This document shows positions 49,688-58,710 of a stretch of DNA of 64,000 nt, one piece after another. Position numbers and translations under genes: made by a program. Location of the stretch: NCBI RefSeq assembly GCF_900277125.1, contig NZ_OPYN01000184.1, forward strand, positions 14 to 64,013. The letters run 5' to 3'. The DNA is from Pseudomonas inefficax. Lineage in GTDB: Bacteria > Pseudomonadota > Gammaproteobacteria > Pseudomonadales > Pseudomonadaceae. Below the pieces are notes generated by a model. It did not search any database. It was given only the letters and a program-made list of their open reading frames with translations, and had not been told where the DNA came from. The first letter of the stretch is position 1. Every line of letters begins with the position of its first letter.

Positions 49688-49720
49688 CTGTGGGAGCGGG
49701 CGTGCCCGCGAAGAGGCCGG
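49688..49720. repeat. Single REP, family A
   Basis: CTGTGGGAGCGGGCGTGCCC and its CGCGAAGAGGCCGG end lie between puuD and the permease gene, without an inverted partner. Confidence 0.75.
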
Positions 49721-49867
49721 CAAAGCCAGCCTCAGGCTTCATGTATTACGCAACAAGCAAGCATCGAGCGTTCGACCTCTAGCGGGAACCCCAGGCTGCC
49801 TCCACCGGGCCTGCCGCCTGAGACCGGCGCTTGGATCCGAGAATAAAAACAAAACTCGAGGTGCTGC

Positions 49868-51223
49868 ATGTCCGAGTCCCGCAAGGCGTACATCCCTGTT
49901 GCGCCGCCGCGTGAGCCCTTGCCCCTGTTCCAACTGATCCTGGTTGGCCTGCAACACGTTCTGCTGATGTACGGTGGCGCGATCGCCGTGCCGTTGATCA
50001 TCGGCCAGGCCGCCGGGTTGTCCCGTGAAGAAGTCGCTTTCCTGATCAACGCCGACCTGCTGGTCGCTGGCGTCGCCACCATCATCCAGTCCTTCGGTAT
50101 CGGCCCGGTGGGCATCCGCATGCCGGTGATGATGGGTGCCAGTTTCGCTGCCGTCGGCAGCATGGTGGCCATGGCCGGCATGCCAGGCGTAGGCCTGCAG
50201 GGGATCTTCGGCGCGACCATTGCTGCCGGCTTCTTCGGCATGCTGATCGCGCCGTTCATGTCCAAGGTCGTACGCTTCTTCCCGCCACTGGTCACCGGTA
50301 CGGTGATCACCTCGATTGGCCTGTCGCTGTTCCCGGTGGCGGTCAACTGGGCTGGTGGCGGCCAGGAAGCTGAAGCCTTCGGCTCACCGATCTACCTGAT
50401 GGTGGCTGGCCTGGTGCTGGCGGTAATCCTGTTGATCAACCGTTTCATGCGTGGCTTCTGGGTCAACGTGTCGGTGCTGGTGGGCATGGGCCTGGGCTAC
50501 GTCCTGGCTGGTTCCATCGGCATGGTCGACCTGTCGGGCCTGAACGACGCACCCTGGCTGCAAGTGGTAACCCCACTGCACTTCGGCATGCCGACCTTCA
50601 GCCTGGCGCCAATCCTGTCCATGTGCCTGGTGGTGGTGATCATCTTCGTCGAGTCCACCGGCATGTTCCTGGCCCTGGGCAAGGTGACCGATCGTGAAGT
50701 TACCCCAGGGATGCTGCGTCGCGGCCTGCTGTGCGATGCCGGCGCGTCGTTCATCGCCGGCTTCTTCAACACCTTCACCCACTCCTCGTTCGCCCAGAAC
50801 ATCGGCCTGGTGCAAATGACCGGGGTGCGCTGCCGCTATGTCACCATCGTGGCCGGTGCACTGCTGATCCTGCTAAGCCTGCTGCCCAAGGCGGCCTTCC
50901 TGATTGCCTCGATTCCGCCTGCGGTACTGGGCGGCGCGTCCATCGCCATGTTCGGCATGGTCACCGCCACCGGGATCAAGATTCTCCAGGAAGCGGACAT
51001 CGGCGACCGTCGCAACCAGTTGCTGGTTGCGGTGAGCGTCGGCTTCGGGTTGATCCCCGTGGTGCGTCCGGAGTTCTTCGCCCAGATGCCCCAGTGGATG
51101 GAACCCATCACCCACAGTGGCATCGCCATGGCCACGGTCAGTGCCCTGGTGTTGAACGTGCTGTTCAACATCCTTGGCGGTGCCGACCGTGCGGTGCACA
51201 ACGAAGCCTGTCACCAGCATTGA
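49868..51223 (+). CDS. NCS2 xanthine/urate permease
   Basis: This 451-residue transporter of the NAT/NCS2 family imports xanthine or urate. The NAT signature is QNIGLVQMTGVRCR near residue 314, with EST in VESTGMF near 259 and QHVLLMYGGAIAVPL near 30. It differs from the AzgA-type permease at 43953, so the cluster has two purine importers of different specificity. The ATG follows TCGAGGTGCTGC. Uric acid or xanthine preference cannot be fixed from sequence. Confidence 0.88.
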   Translation: MSESRKAYIPVAPPREPLPLFQLILVGLQHVLLMYGGAIAVPLIIGQAAGLSREEVAFLINADLLVAGVATIIQSFGIGPVGIRMPVMMGASFAAVGSMVAMAGMPGVGLQGIFGATIAAGFFGMLIAPFMSKVVRFFPPLVTGTVITSIGLSLFPVAVNWAGGGQEAEAFGSPIYLMVAGLVLAVILLINRFMRGFWVNVSVLVGMGLGYVLAGSIGMVDLSGLNDAPWLQVVTPLHFGMPTFSLAPILSMCLVVVIIFVESTGMFLALGKVTDREVTPGMLRRGLLCDAGASFIAGFFNTFTHSSFAQNIGLVQMTGVRCRYVTIVAGALLILLSLLPKAAFLIASIPPAVLGGASIAMFGMVTATGIKILQEADIGDRRNQLLVAVSVGFGLIPVVRPEFFAQMPQWMEPITHSGIAMATVSALVLNVLFNILGGADRAVHNEACHQH

Positions 51224-51230
51224 GCACAGG

Positions 51231-51251
51231 GGGGCGGCGCACTGCCGCCCC
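51231..51251. other. GC-rich hairpin after the NCS2 permease gene
   Basis: GGGGCGGC-GCACT-GCCGCCCC forms an 8-bp stem just after the stop. It lacks a T tail, so it is more likely an mRNA end stabiliser or weak terminator. Confidence 0.4.
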
Positions 51252-51360
51252 GCCTCGAATTCGCCGTAAACGCTACACCGTCGGCCCGCCGGAATGGGCC
51301 GTCCGGGGCGCCTGCGCGCCAAAAAAACCCAACAAAAACAATAAGTCCGGGAACCACAAC

Positions 51361-52146
51361 ATGAAACGCATCACCTCGTCCCTCTTGCTGGGCAGCAGCC
51401 TGCTGGCCACTCTTCCCGCCCACGCTGGCGAATGGCTGCAGTGGCATGGCGAAAGCCTGACCTACCTGTACGGCAAGGATTTCAAGGTCAACCCAGGCAT
51501 CCAGCAGACGGTTACCTTCGAGCACGCCAACAAATGGAAGTACGGCGACACCTTCATGTTCGTCGACAAGATCTTCTACAACGGCAAGCCCGACCCGGGC
51601 AAAGGCGTGACCACCTACTACGGTGAGTTCAGCCCGCGCCTGTCGTTCGGCAAGATCTTTGACCGGAACCTGGCCTTCGGCCCGATCAAGGATGTGCTGC
51701 TGGCCATGACCTACGAACGTGGCGAGGGCGACAACGAGGCCTACCTGATCGGCCCCGGCTTCGACCTGAACATTCCCGGCTTCAACTACTTCACCCTCAA
51801 CTTCTACCTGCGCAACACCGAAGGCAGCCGCCCCGGTGACAACGTCTGGCAGATTACCCCGGCTTTCTCGTACACCATTCCGGTGGGCAAATCCGACATT
51901 CTGATCGACGGTTACATGGACTGGGTGGTCGACAATGACCAGACCCGCCGTGGTACCTACCACGCCAACCTGCAGTTCAACCCGCAGGTCAAGTACGACC
52001 TGGGCAAAGCCCTGAACCTGGGCGCCAAGCAGCTGTACGTGGGCATCGAGTACAGCTACTGGAAGGACAAGTACGGCATCGACAGCCAAGGCAATATCGA
52101 CAGTAACCAGAGCGTCACCAGTGCCCTGATCAAGGTGCACTTCTGA
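51361..52146 (+). CDS. Tsx-like outer-membrane protein, copy 1
   Basis: This 261-residue protein has a signal peptide (residues 1-23, ending AHA) and a 12-strand barrel of the nucleoside-channel Tsx type, seen in the WLQWHGESLTYLYGKDF start and alternating strands to the C-terminal aromatic ALIKVHF. Such channels pass nucleosides or related compounds. It lies after the purine permease and before a paralogue; both are likely the outer-membrane step of purine uptake. Confidence 0.8.
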   Translation: MKRITSSLLLGSSLLATLPAHAGEWLQWHGESLTYLYGKDFKVNPGIQQTVTFEHANKWKYGDTFMFVDKIFYNGKPDPGKGVTTYYGEFSPRLSFGKIFDRNLAFGPIKDVLLAMTYERGEGDNEAYLIGPGFDLNIPGFNYFTLNFYLRNTEGSRPGDNVWQITPAFSYTIPVGKSDILIDGYMDWVVDNDQTRRGTYHANLQFNPQVKYDLGKALNLGAKQLYVGIEYSYWKDKYGIDSQGNIDSNQSVTSALIKVHF

Positions 52147-52499
52147 AAAACTGACCGAACGCACAAGTTTGTACCACACTGCTCCAGGACGGAGCACTTG
52201 AGGCAAGGCGCGCAAGCCAGTAATCTGCGCGCCCCCTCGATCAGGGCAGAAGGGATTCTGCCTGCGTTTACTGACCGCTCAGTCAATGAATACGGGCGGT
52301 TGGCCAACGTGTTGCCAGCCTGAAAGACCCTTTTCATCCGTTCAGAACGAAGTCGAGCAGGAAGGTTTTGCCAGCCCAGGAAAGTTGGCTCAACCCTTGC
52401 CAAACAGCTGTGGCCTATCGAAAAAAGCTGACTCAAAAGACAAAAAAAGCGCCAACAACGAGCGCTGACAATTGATCAACCAAGGGAGCGACACTCGCA
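52147..52499. other. Gap between the two Tsx-like genes
   Basis: About 350 bases without a convincing gene. It contains the dyad CTGACCGCTCAGTCAA (52271-52286), and near the end an AGCGC-9-GCGCT hairpin with an A tract (52440-52467) that could terminate minus-strand transcription. The composition is AT-richer than the genes. Confidence 0.5.
52271..52286. promoter_or_regulatory. TGAC-N6-GTCA dyad upstream of Tsx-like copy 2
   Basis: CTGACCGCTCAGTCAA has symmetric TGAC/GTCA arms. It resembles operators of TetR-family proteins such as RutR (TTGACCANNTGGTCAA). The RutR-like gene at 54468 is the nearest candidate. Confidence 0.35.
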
Positions 52500-53282
52500 A
52501 TGCGTACCATCAACAGCCTGATCCTCGCCGGCGGCCTGCTGGCCTGTGGCACCACCTTCGGCGGCGACCTGCTGCAATGGCAGAACAACAGCCTGACCTA
52601 CCTGTGGGGCAAGAACTTCAAGGTCAACCCGTCGATCCAGCAAACCGTGACCTTCGAGCACGCTGATGGCTGGAAGTACGGCGATAACTTCATCTTTGTC
52701 GACAAGATCTTCTATCAGGGCCAGAAAGATGCAGGCAATGGCCCTAACACCTACTACGGCGAAATCAGCCCGCGCCTGTCGTTTGGCAAGATCTTCGACC
52801 AGAAGCTGGCGTTCGGCCCGGTCAAGGACGTGTTGCTGGCGATGACCTACGAGTTCGGCGAAGGTGATACCGAGTCGTACCTGATCGGCCCTGGCTTCGA
52901 CCTGGACATCCCTGGCTTCGACTACTTCCAGCTGAACTTCTACAACCGCACCACCGACGGCAGCCGCGCCGGCGACAACGTGTGGCAGATCACCCCGGTG
53001 TGGTCGTACACCATTCCGGTCGGTTCATCCGATGTGCTGATCGACGGTTTCATGGACTGGGTGGTGGACAACGACGAGAACCGCCGCGGCACCTACCAGG
53101 CCAACCTGCACTTCAATCCGCAGATCAAGTATGACCTGGGCAAGGCCTTGCACCTGGGCGAGAAGCAGCTGTATGTGGGTGTCGAGTACGACTACTGGAA
53201 GAACAAGTATGGCATCAAGGATTCCGATGCCTTCACCACCGACCAGAACACCATGAGCTTCCTGCTCAAGGTTCACTTCTGA
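52500..53282 (+). CDS. Tsx-like outer-membrane protein, copy 2
   Basis: This 260-residue paralogue of the preceding product has a signal peptide (about 1-20) and the same barrel pattern, including LLQWQNNSLTYLWGKNF, GPGFDLDIPGFDYFQLNFY and the terminal LLKVHF. The mature parts appear well over half identical, indicating tandem duplication. Copy 2 has its own 350-base upstream region, so the two are probably expressed differently. Confidence 0.8.
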   Translation: MRTINSLILAGGLLACGTTFGGDLLQWQNNSLTYLWGKNFKVNPSIQQTVTFEHADGWKYGDNFIFVDKIFYQGQKDAGNGPNTYYGEISPRLSFGKIFDQKLAFGPVKDVLLAMTYEFGEGDTESYLIGPGFDLDIPGFDYFQLNFYNRTTDGSRAGDNVWQITPVWSYTIPVGSSDVLIDGFMDWVVDNDENRRGTYQANLHFNPQIKYDLGKALHLGEKQLYVGVEYDYWKNKYGIKDSDAFTTDQNTMSFLLKVHF

Positions 53283-53293
53283 TCTGAAGCGTT

Positions 53294-53412
53294 GGGGCCG
53301 CGCTGCGGCCCATCGCCGGCAAGCCAGCTCCCACAAAGTCCGCGCCGGATTCAAGGCCTGCGCTGTACCTGTGGGAGCGGGTTCACCCGCGAACCGGGGC
53401 GAAGCCCCGGCC
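53294..53412. repeat. Hybrid REPIN
   Basis: The left copy (53312-53337, CGCCGGCAAGCCAGCTCCCA) is the diverged type seen at 27716, while the right (53368-53395) is family A; the outer GGGGCCGCGCTGCGGCCC hairpin recalls family B. Confidence 0.7.
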
Positions 53413-53420
53413 AGGCCGCA

Positions 53421-54335
53421 TCACTTGGCCGGCCGAACCGCCCGCCACAATTTCCCCGCAATGCCCACCACCGCCAGCACCACGGCACCGGCCACAACCC
53501 CGACACCGCCGTTCAGCAGCGCCACGGTCAACGCCCCGCCACGCCCTTCGCTGAACGCCTCGATGGCGTGATGCAGCGGCCCGATGCCATGCACCAGGAT
53601 CCCGCCACCGACCAGGAACATGGCCGCCGTGCCGATTACCGACAGGCTCTTCATCATGTACGGTGCAGCCCGCAGGATGCCGTTACCCACCGCCCTGGCC
53701 AGGCGTGATGCCTTACGAGTCATCCACAACCCCAGGTCATCGAGCTTGACGATACCGCCCACCAGCCCGTACACGCCGATGGTCATGACCACCGCGATGC
53801 CCGACAGCACGACGATCTGCTGGGTCAACGGCGAGTCGGCAACGATGCCCAGGGTAATGGCGATGATTTCCGCCGAAAGGATAAAGTCGGTACGTACCGC
53901 GCCCTTGATCTTGGCTTTCTCGAACGCCACCAGGTCGACATTGGCATCGGCCACCGCCTCCTTGAGCGCTTCGTGCTCGGCGTCCGTCTCGGCCTTGCTG
54001 TGCAGGAACTTGTGCGCCAGCTTCTCGAAACCCTCGAAGCACAGGTAGGCACCGCCCAGCATCAGCAACGGTGTCACCGCCCAGGGGATGAACGCACTGA
54101 TCAGCAGCGCCGCCGGCACCAGGATGGCCTTGTTCACCATCGAGCCCTTGGCCACGGCCCACACCACCGGGATCTCGCGCTCGGCACGCACCCCGGTGAC
54201 CTGCTGGGCATTCAGGGCCAGGTCATCGCCCAGCACGCCTGCGGTCTTTTTCGCCGCCACCTTGGTCATCACCGAGACGTCATCGAGCACAGTGGCGATA
54301 TCGTCGATCAGTACCAGTAGACTGCTTCCTGCCAT
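53421..54335 (-). CDS. DUF808 (YedI-type) inner-membrane protein
   Basis: This 304-residue integral membrane protein matches the YedI/DUF808 family by its start MAGSSLLVLIDDIATVLDDVSVMTKVAAKKTAGVLGDDLALNAQQV, quoted here only in parts: SSLLVLIDDIATVLDD and KKTAGVLGDDLALN. About seven helices are expected. The family has no established function. It is monocistronic and divergent from the RutR-like regulator. Confidence 0.8.
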   Translation of the reverse strand: MAGSSLLVLIDDIATVLDDVSVMTKVAAKKTAGVLGDDLALNAQQVTGVRAEREIPVVWAVAKGSMVNKAILVPAALLISAFIPWAVTPLLMLGGAYLCFEGFEKLAHKFLHSKAETDAEHEALKEAVADANVDLVAFEKAKIKGAVRTDFILSAEIIAITLGIVADSPLTQQIVVLSGIAVVMTIGVYGLVGGIVKLDDLGLWMTRKASRLARAVGNGILRAAPYMMKSLSVIGTAAMFLVGGGILVHGIGPLHHAIEAFSEGRGGALTVALLNGGVGVVAGAVVLAVVGIAGKLWRAVRPAK

Positions 54336-54467
54336 GTTTGCCTGTATCCAGAAGAGTGAGTGCCCAGGATTCTAGCCCAAAGCCGCCGCCTTGAGCGCCC
54401 GTCGAGCCCGGTGCTACCATGCCCGATCCCTCTTAGAGGTGGCCAGACACGAGGAAGATCCCTGACC

Positions 54468-55079
54468 ATGAGCACCATTCGCGAGCGCAACAAGGAATTG
54501 ATCCTGCGCGCGGCCAGCGAGGAATTCGCCGACAAGGGCTTCGCCGCCACCAAGACCAGCGATATCGCGGCCAAGGCCGGCCTGCCAAAGCCGAACGTGT
54601 ATTACTACTTCAAATCCAAGGACAACCTCTACCGCGAGGTCCTGGAAAGCATCATCGCGCCGATCATGCAGGCGTCGACCCCGTTCAATGCCGACGGTGA
54701 CCCGAAGGAAGTGCTGAGTGCGTATATCCGCTCGAAGATCCGCATTTCCCGCGACCTGCCACATGCGTCCAAGGTGTTCGCCAGCGAGATCATGCACGGC
54801 GCCCCGCATCTGTCGCCGAACCAGGTAGCGCAGTTGAACGAGCAGGCGCGGCATAACATCGAGTGCATCCAGGGCTGGATCGACCGCGGGCAGATCGCCC
54901 ATGTGGATGCGCACCACCTGATGTTCAGCATCTGGGCAGCGACCCAGACCTATGCCGATTTTGATTGGCAGATCTCTGCGGTGACCGGCAAGGCCAAGCT
55001 GGCCGACAGCGATTATGACGCAGCGGCCGAGACCATCATCCGCATGGTGCTCAAGGGCTGTGAGCCTGAGGCGGCCTGA
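54468..55079 (+). CDS. rutR: TetR family regulator, RutR-like
   Basis: This 203-residue repressor has an N-terminal TetR helix-turn-helix (residues 10-60, TKTSDIAAKAGLPKPNVYYYF) and a C-terminal YcdC-type domain, as in RutR, which senses uracil or thymine and controls purine and pyrimidine metabolism in E. coli. Its place between the Tsx-like porins and the gcl operon suggests nucleobase control. The start at 54468 follows GAGGAAGATC. The rut operon itself is not in this window, so the ligand is inferred from family only. Confidence 0.7.
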   Translation: MSTIRERNKELILRAASEEFADKGFAATKTSDIAAKAGLPKPNVYYYFKSKDNLYREVLESIIAPIMQASTPFNADGDPKEVLSAYIRSKIRISRDLPHASKVFASEIMHGAPHLSPNQVAQLNEQARHNIECIQGWIDRGQIAHVDAHHLMFSIWAATQTYADFDWQISAVTGKAKLADSDYDAAAETIIRMVLKGCEPEAA

Positions 55080-55090
55080 CCCCCGGCGCT

Positions 55091-55185
55091 GGCTTCTTCG
55101 CGGGTGAACCCGCTCCCACAGGGACACCACGAGCTTCAAGCGTGTGATGGTCCTGTGGGAGCGGGTTCACCCGCGAATAGGCCGG
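55091..55185. repeat. REPIN, family A
   Basis: An inverted pair with CTTCTTCGCGGGTGAACCCG arms lies between the convergent regulator and GlcG-like genes. Confidence 0.85.
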
Positions 55186-55214
55186 AACAGGCAATAGAGA
55201 ATTAGGCTACCAGA

Positions 55215-55655
55215 TTAGGCTGCTACACCCGCATCCGCCTTCAACCCCACCTCCTCGATCGCACTGATCGCGCACTGCTCGTCGATATCCGACGTATCCC
55301 CGCTGATCCCTACCGCACCCAGCACCTTGCCGTCCTGATCACGCACCAGCACGCCACCCGGCGCCGGCACCACCGGCCGCTCGCCGATCCCGTTCAGCGC
55401 GGCAAAAAATGCCGGCCGTTGCTGTGCGTCCAGTGCCAGCAGGCGCGACCCCTTGCCCAGGGCAATCGCGCCCCAGGCCTTGCCGGTAGCCACCTCCGGC
55501 CGAATCAGGCTGGCGCCATCCTCGCGCTGCAGCGCCAGCAAGTGGCCGCCGGCATCCAGCACCGCCACGGTCAGTGGCGCGGCATTGATCTTGCGACCCG
55601 TCGCCAGCGCGGCGTTCACCAGGCTGACCGCGACTTTCAGGTTCAAAGCGTTCAT
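55215..55655 (-). CDS. GlcG/HbpS-like protein
   Basis: This 146-residue protein belongs to the GlcG/HbpS (DUF336) family. It shows PLTVAVLDAGGHLLALQREDGAS near residue 27, GAIALGKGSRLL, a VPAPGGVLVRDQDGKVLGAVGISGDT-type loop and DEQCAISAIE. Family members occur near glycolate and glyoxylate genes; their molecular role is unclear, with haem or cofactor binding reported for HbpS. It is divergent from gcl and has its own operator. The start at 55655 follows AGAGGA; the much longer frame reads through the promoter. Confidence 0.85.
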   Translation of the reverse strand: MNALNLKVAVSLVNAALATGRKINAAPLTVAVLDAGGHLLALQREDGASLIRPEVATGKAWGAIALGKGSRLLALDAQQRPAFFAALNGIGERPVVPAPGGVLVRDQDGKVLGAVGISGDTSDIDEQCAISAIEEVGLKADAGVAA

Positions 55656-55737
55656 GGAAAGGTCCTCTTCTTGTTGTGAGAAGCCCTGAGGGCAGTTGAA
55701 AACCGATAGAACAAATAGAACACAACGGAAGATATTT

Positions 55738-55747
55738 TTGTATACAA
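55738..55747. promoter_or_regulatory. GclR-type operator at the GlcG-like gene
   Basis: TTGTATACAA is a perfect palindrome, 83 bases upstream of the GlcG-like start. Confidence 0.7.
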
Positions 55748-55877
55748 TATTTTGAAACGATCGTATGCGATGGCGCAAAGCGCCGTTTTCACGGGCGCTC
55801 GAACGAAAGCGACATCCGCCGACGAAAACCCGTTGACCTAAGCGGCCAGCCATGAATACACTCTGGCACAAAGCAAG

Positions 55878-55887
55878 TTGTATACAA
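55878..55887. promoter_or_regulatory. GclR-type operator at gcl
   Basis: TTGTATACAA lies 26 bases upstream of the gcl ATG, over the likely transcription start, suited to repression. Confidence 0.72.
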
Positions 55888-55912
55888 TTACAAAATCGAT
55901 GAGGCACAAACC

Positions 55913-57688
55913 ATGAGCAAAATGAGAGCAATCGATGCAGCCGTTCTGGTCATGCGCCGTGAAGGTGTAGATACCGCGTTCGGCATCCCGGGGGCTGCCA
56001 TCAACCCGTTGTACTCGGCCCTGAAGAAAGTCGGTGGCATCGATCACGTCCTCGCTCGTCACGTCGAAGGCGCCTCGCACATGGCCGAGGGTTACACCCG
56101 TGCCAACCCGGGCAACATCGGTGTGTGCATCGGCACCTCCGGCCCAGCCGGCACCGACATGGTCACCGGCCTCTACAGTGCCTCCGCCGACTCCATCCCG
56201 ATCCTCTGCATCACCGGCCAGGCCCCACGTGCCCGCCTGCACAAGGAAGACTTCCAGGCTGTCGACATCACCAACATCGTCAAGCCGGTCACCAAGTGGG
56301 CCACCACCGTTCTGGAGCCAGGCCAGGTGCCTTACGCCTTCCAGAAGGCCTTCTATGAAATGCGCACCGGCCGCCCAGGCCCGGTACTGATCGACCTGCC
56401 GTTCGACGTGCAGATGGCCGAAATCGAATTCGACATCGACGCCTACGAACCGCTGCCAGTGCACAAGCCGTCCGCCACCCGCGTACAAGCCGAAAAAGCC
56501 CTGGCCCTGCTCAATGACGCCGAGCGCCCGCTGCTGGTAGCCGGTGGCGGCATCATCAACGCCGACGCCAGCGACAAGCTGGTCGAGTTCGCCGAGCTGA
56601 CCGGTGTACCGGTAATCCCGACCCTGATGGGCTGGGGCACCATCCCGGACGACCACGCACAGATGGTCGGCATGGTCGGCCTGCAGACTTCGCACCGTTA
56701 TGGCAACGCCACCCTGCTGAAATCCGACCTGGTGTTCGGTATCGGTAACCGTTGGGCCAACCGCCACACCGGTTCCGTCGACGTCTACACCGAAGGCCGC
56801 AAGTTCGTGCACGTGGATATCGAGCCAACCCAGATCGGCCGCGTATTCACCCCGGACCTGGGTATCGTTTCCGACGCCGGCAAGGCACTGGACGTGTTCC
56901 TCGAAGTGGCCCGCGAGTGGAAAGCCGCTGGCAAGCTGAAGTGCCGCAAGGCCTGGCTGGAAGACTGCCAGGAGCGCAAGGCCACCCTGCAGCGCAAGAC
57001 CCACTTCGACAACGTGCCGGTCAAGCCGCAGCGCGTCTACGAAGAGATGAACCAGGTATTCGGCAAGGACACCTGCTACGTCAGCACCATCGGCCTGTCG
57101 CAGATTGCCGGCGCGCAGTTCCTGCACGTGTACAAGCCACGCCACTGGATCAACTGCGGCCAGGCCGGCCCGCTGGGCTGGACCATCCCTGCCGCCCTCG
57201 GTGTGGTCAAGGCCGACCCGAAACGCAAGGTGGTCGCGCTGTCGGGTGACTACGACTTCCAGTTCATGATCGAAGAGCTGGCGGTAGGCGCACAGTTCAA
57301 CCTGCCGTACGTGCACGTACTGGTGAACAACGCCTACCTGGGCCTGATCCGTCAGGCGCAACGTGGCTTCGACATGGATTACTGTGTACAACTGGCGTTC
57401 GAGAACATCAACTCGACCGACGCCGCCACCTACGGTGTCGACCATGTCGCCGTGGTCGAAGGCCTGGGCTGCAAGGCCATCCGTGTGTTCGAGCCGGCCG
57501 AGATCGCCCCTGCCCTGCTCAAGGCACAGAAGATGGCCGAAGAGTTCCGCGTGCCGGTGGTGGTCGAAGTGATTCTCGAACGTGTGACCAACATTTCCAT
57601 GGGCACCGAGATCAACGCGGTCAACGAGTTCGAAGACCTGGCCCTGGTCGGCAACGACGCGCCAACCGCCATCTCGCTGCTGGACTGA
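55913..57688 (+). CDS. gcl: Glyoxylate carboligase
   Basis: This 591-residue thiamine-diphosphate enzyme joins two glyoxylates into tartronate semialdehyde with loss of CO2. Position 51 is Val (RHVEGASHMAEG) where other family members have the catalytic Glu, the known hallmark of Gcl. The ThDP-binding GDYDFQFMIEELAVGAQFNLPYVHVLVNNAYLG region lies near 440-475 (quoted in parts: GDYDFQF and LVNNAYLG). It heads gcl-hyi-glxR-ttuD-pykF, with a GclR-type operator just upstream. Confidence 0.96.
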   Translation: MSKMRAIDAAVLVMRREGVDTAFGIPGAAINPLYSALKKVGGIDHVLARHVEGASHMAEGYTRANPGNIGVCIGTSGPAGTDMVTGLYSASADSIPILCITGQAPRARLHKEDFQAVDITNIVKPVTKWATTVLEPGQVPYAFQKAFYEMRTGRPGPVLIDLPFDVQMAEIEFDIDAYEPLPVHKPSATRVQAEKALALLNDAERPLLVAGGGIINADASDKLVEFAELTGVPVIPTLMGWGTIPDDHAQMVGMVGLQTSHRYGNATLLKSDLVFGIGNRWANRHTGSVDVYTEGRKFVHVDIEPTQIGRVFTPDLGIVSDAGKALDVFLEVAREWKAAGKLKCRKAWLEDCQERKATLQRKTHFDNVPVKPQRVYEEMNQVFGKDTCYVSTIGLSQIAGAQFLHVYKPRHWINCGQAGPLGWTIPAALGVVKADPKRKVVALSGDYDFQFMIEELAVGAQFNLPYVHVLVNNAYLGLIRQAQRGFDMDYCVQLAFENINSTDAATYGVDHVAVVEGLGCKAIRVFEPAEIAPALLKAQKMAEEFRVPVVVEVILERVTNISMGTEINAVNEFEDLALVGNDAPTAISLLD

Positions 57689-57756
57689 TCGCCTGACGCC
57701 CCCGTGCCGGCCCCTACCTGAGGGCGCCGGGGGCCTTCATCGCAAGGAGACACAAC

Positions 57757-58539
57757 ATGCCTCGCTTCGCTGCCAACCTGTCCATGCTGTTCACCGAACA
57801 GGACTTCCTGGCCCGCTTCAAGGCTGCCGCCGATGCTGGTTTCAGCGGCGTCGAATACCTCTTCCCGTACGACTTCAGCGCTGCCGAGATCAAGCAGCAG
57901 CTGGACGCCAACGGCCTGACCCAGGTGCTGTTCAACCTGCCAGCGGGTGACTGGGCCAAAGGCGAGCGCGGTATCACCTGCCACCCTGACCGCGTCGAGG
58001 AATTCCGCGCCGGCGTCGACAAGGCCATCGAATACGCCAAGGTGCTGGGTAACACCCAGGTCAACGCCCTGGCGGGCATTCGCCCACAAGGCCCGGACTG
58101 CGCCACCGTGCGCAAGACCTTCGTGGAAAACCTGCGCTACGCCGCCGACAAGCTGAAAGCCGCCGGAATCCGCCTGGTCATGGAAATGATCAACACCCGC
58201 GACATCCCCGGCTTCTACCTGAACACCACCAAGCAGGCCCTGGAAATCCAGGCCGAAGTGGGCAGCGACAACCTGTTCCTGCAGTACGACATCTACCACA
58301 TGCAGATCATGGAAGGTGACCTGGCCCGTACCATGGAAGCCAACCTGAAACTGATCAACCACATCCAGCTGGCCGACAACCCCGGCCGCAACGAACCAGG
58401 CACCGGCGAGATCAATTACCGCTTCCTGTTCGAACACCTGGACCGCATTGGCTACCAGGGCTGGGTGGGCGCGGAATACAAGCCGCTGACCACCACCGAG
58501 GCGGGCCTGGGCTGGCTGAAGACCCATAACGCAATCTGA
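57757..58539 (+). CDS. hyi: Hydroxypyruvate isomerase
   Basis: This 260-residue TIM-barrel enzyme interconverts hydroxypyruvate and tartronate semialdehyde. Segments such as GFSGVEYLFPYDF near residue 28, EMINTRDIPGFYL near 143 and LQYDIYHMQ near 176, with metal-binding Glu and Asp, identify Hyi. It lies 68 bases after gcl, with an AAGGAG ribosome site. A REPIN follows before glxR. Confidence 0.95.
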   Translation: MPRFAANLSMLFTEQDFLARFKAAADAGFSGVEYLFPYDFSAAEIKQQLDANGLTQVLFNLPAGDWAKGERGITCHPDRVEEFRAGVDKAIEYAKVLGNTQVNALAGIRPQGPDCATVRKTFVENLRYAADKLKAAGIRLVMEMINTRDIPGFYLNTTKQALEIQAEVGSDNLFLQYDIYHMQIMEGDLARTMEANLKLINHIQLADNPGRNEPGTGEINYRFLFEHLDRIGYQGWVGAEYKPLTTTEAGLGWLKTHNAI

Positions 58540-58572
58540 ACGGCTGAACGCTAGCCCCCTGTGAAACACGAA

Positions 58573-58674
58573 ACCCTGTGGGAGCGGGCATGCCCGCGAA
58601 CACCGGCATAGCCGGTGCCATCCACCGAGTCGCCTGTTTCGCGGGCATGCCCGCTCCCACAGGGATTGCGGTTT
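58573..58674. repeat. REPIN, family A, outward orientation, inside the gcl operon
   Basis: Copies at about 58573-58601 and 58647-58674 flank a loop with ACCGGCATAGCCGGT. It is nearly the same sequence as the element at 25068-25156. Confidence 0.85.
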
Positions 58675-58710
58675 GCTTGAGACATCACAAATATAAAGAG
58701 GCACATTGTC

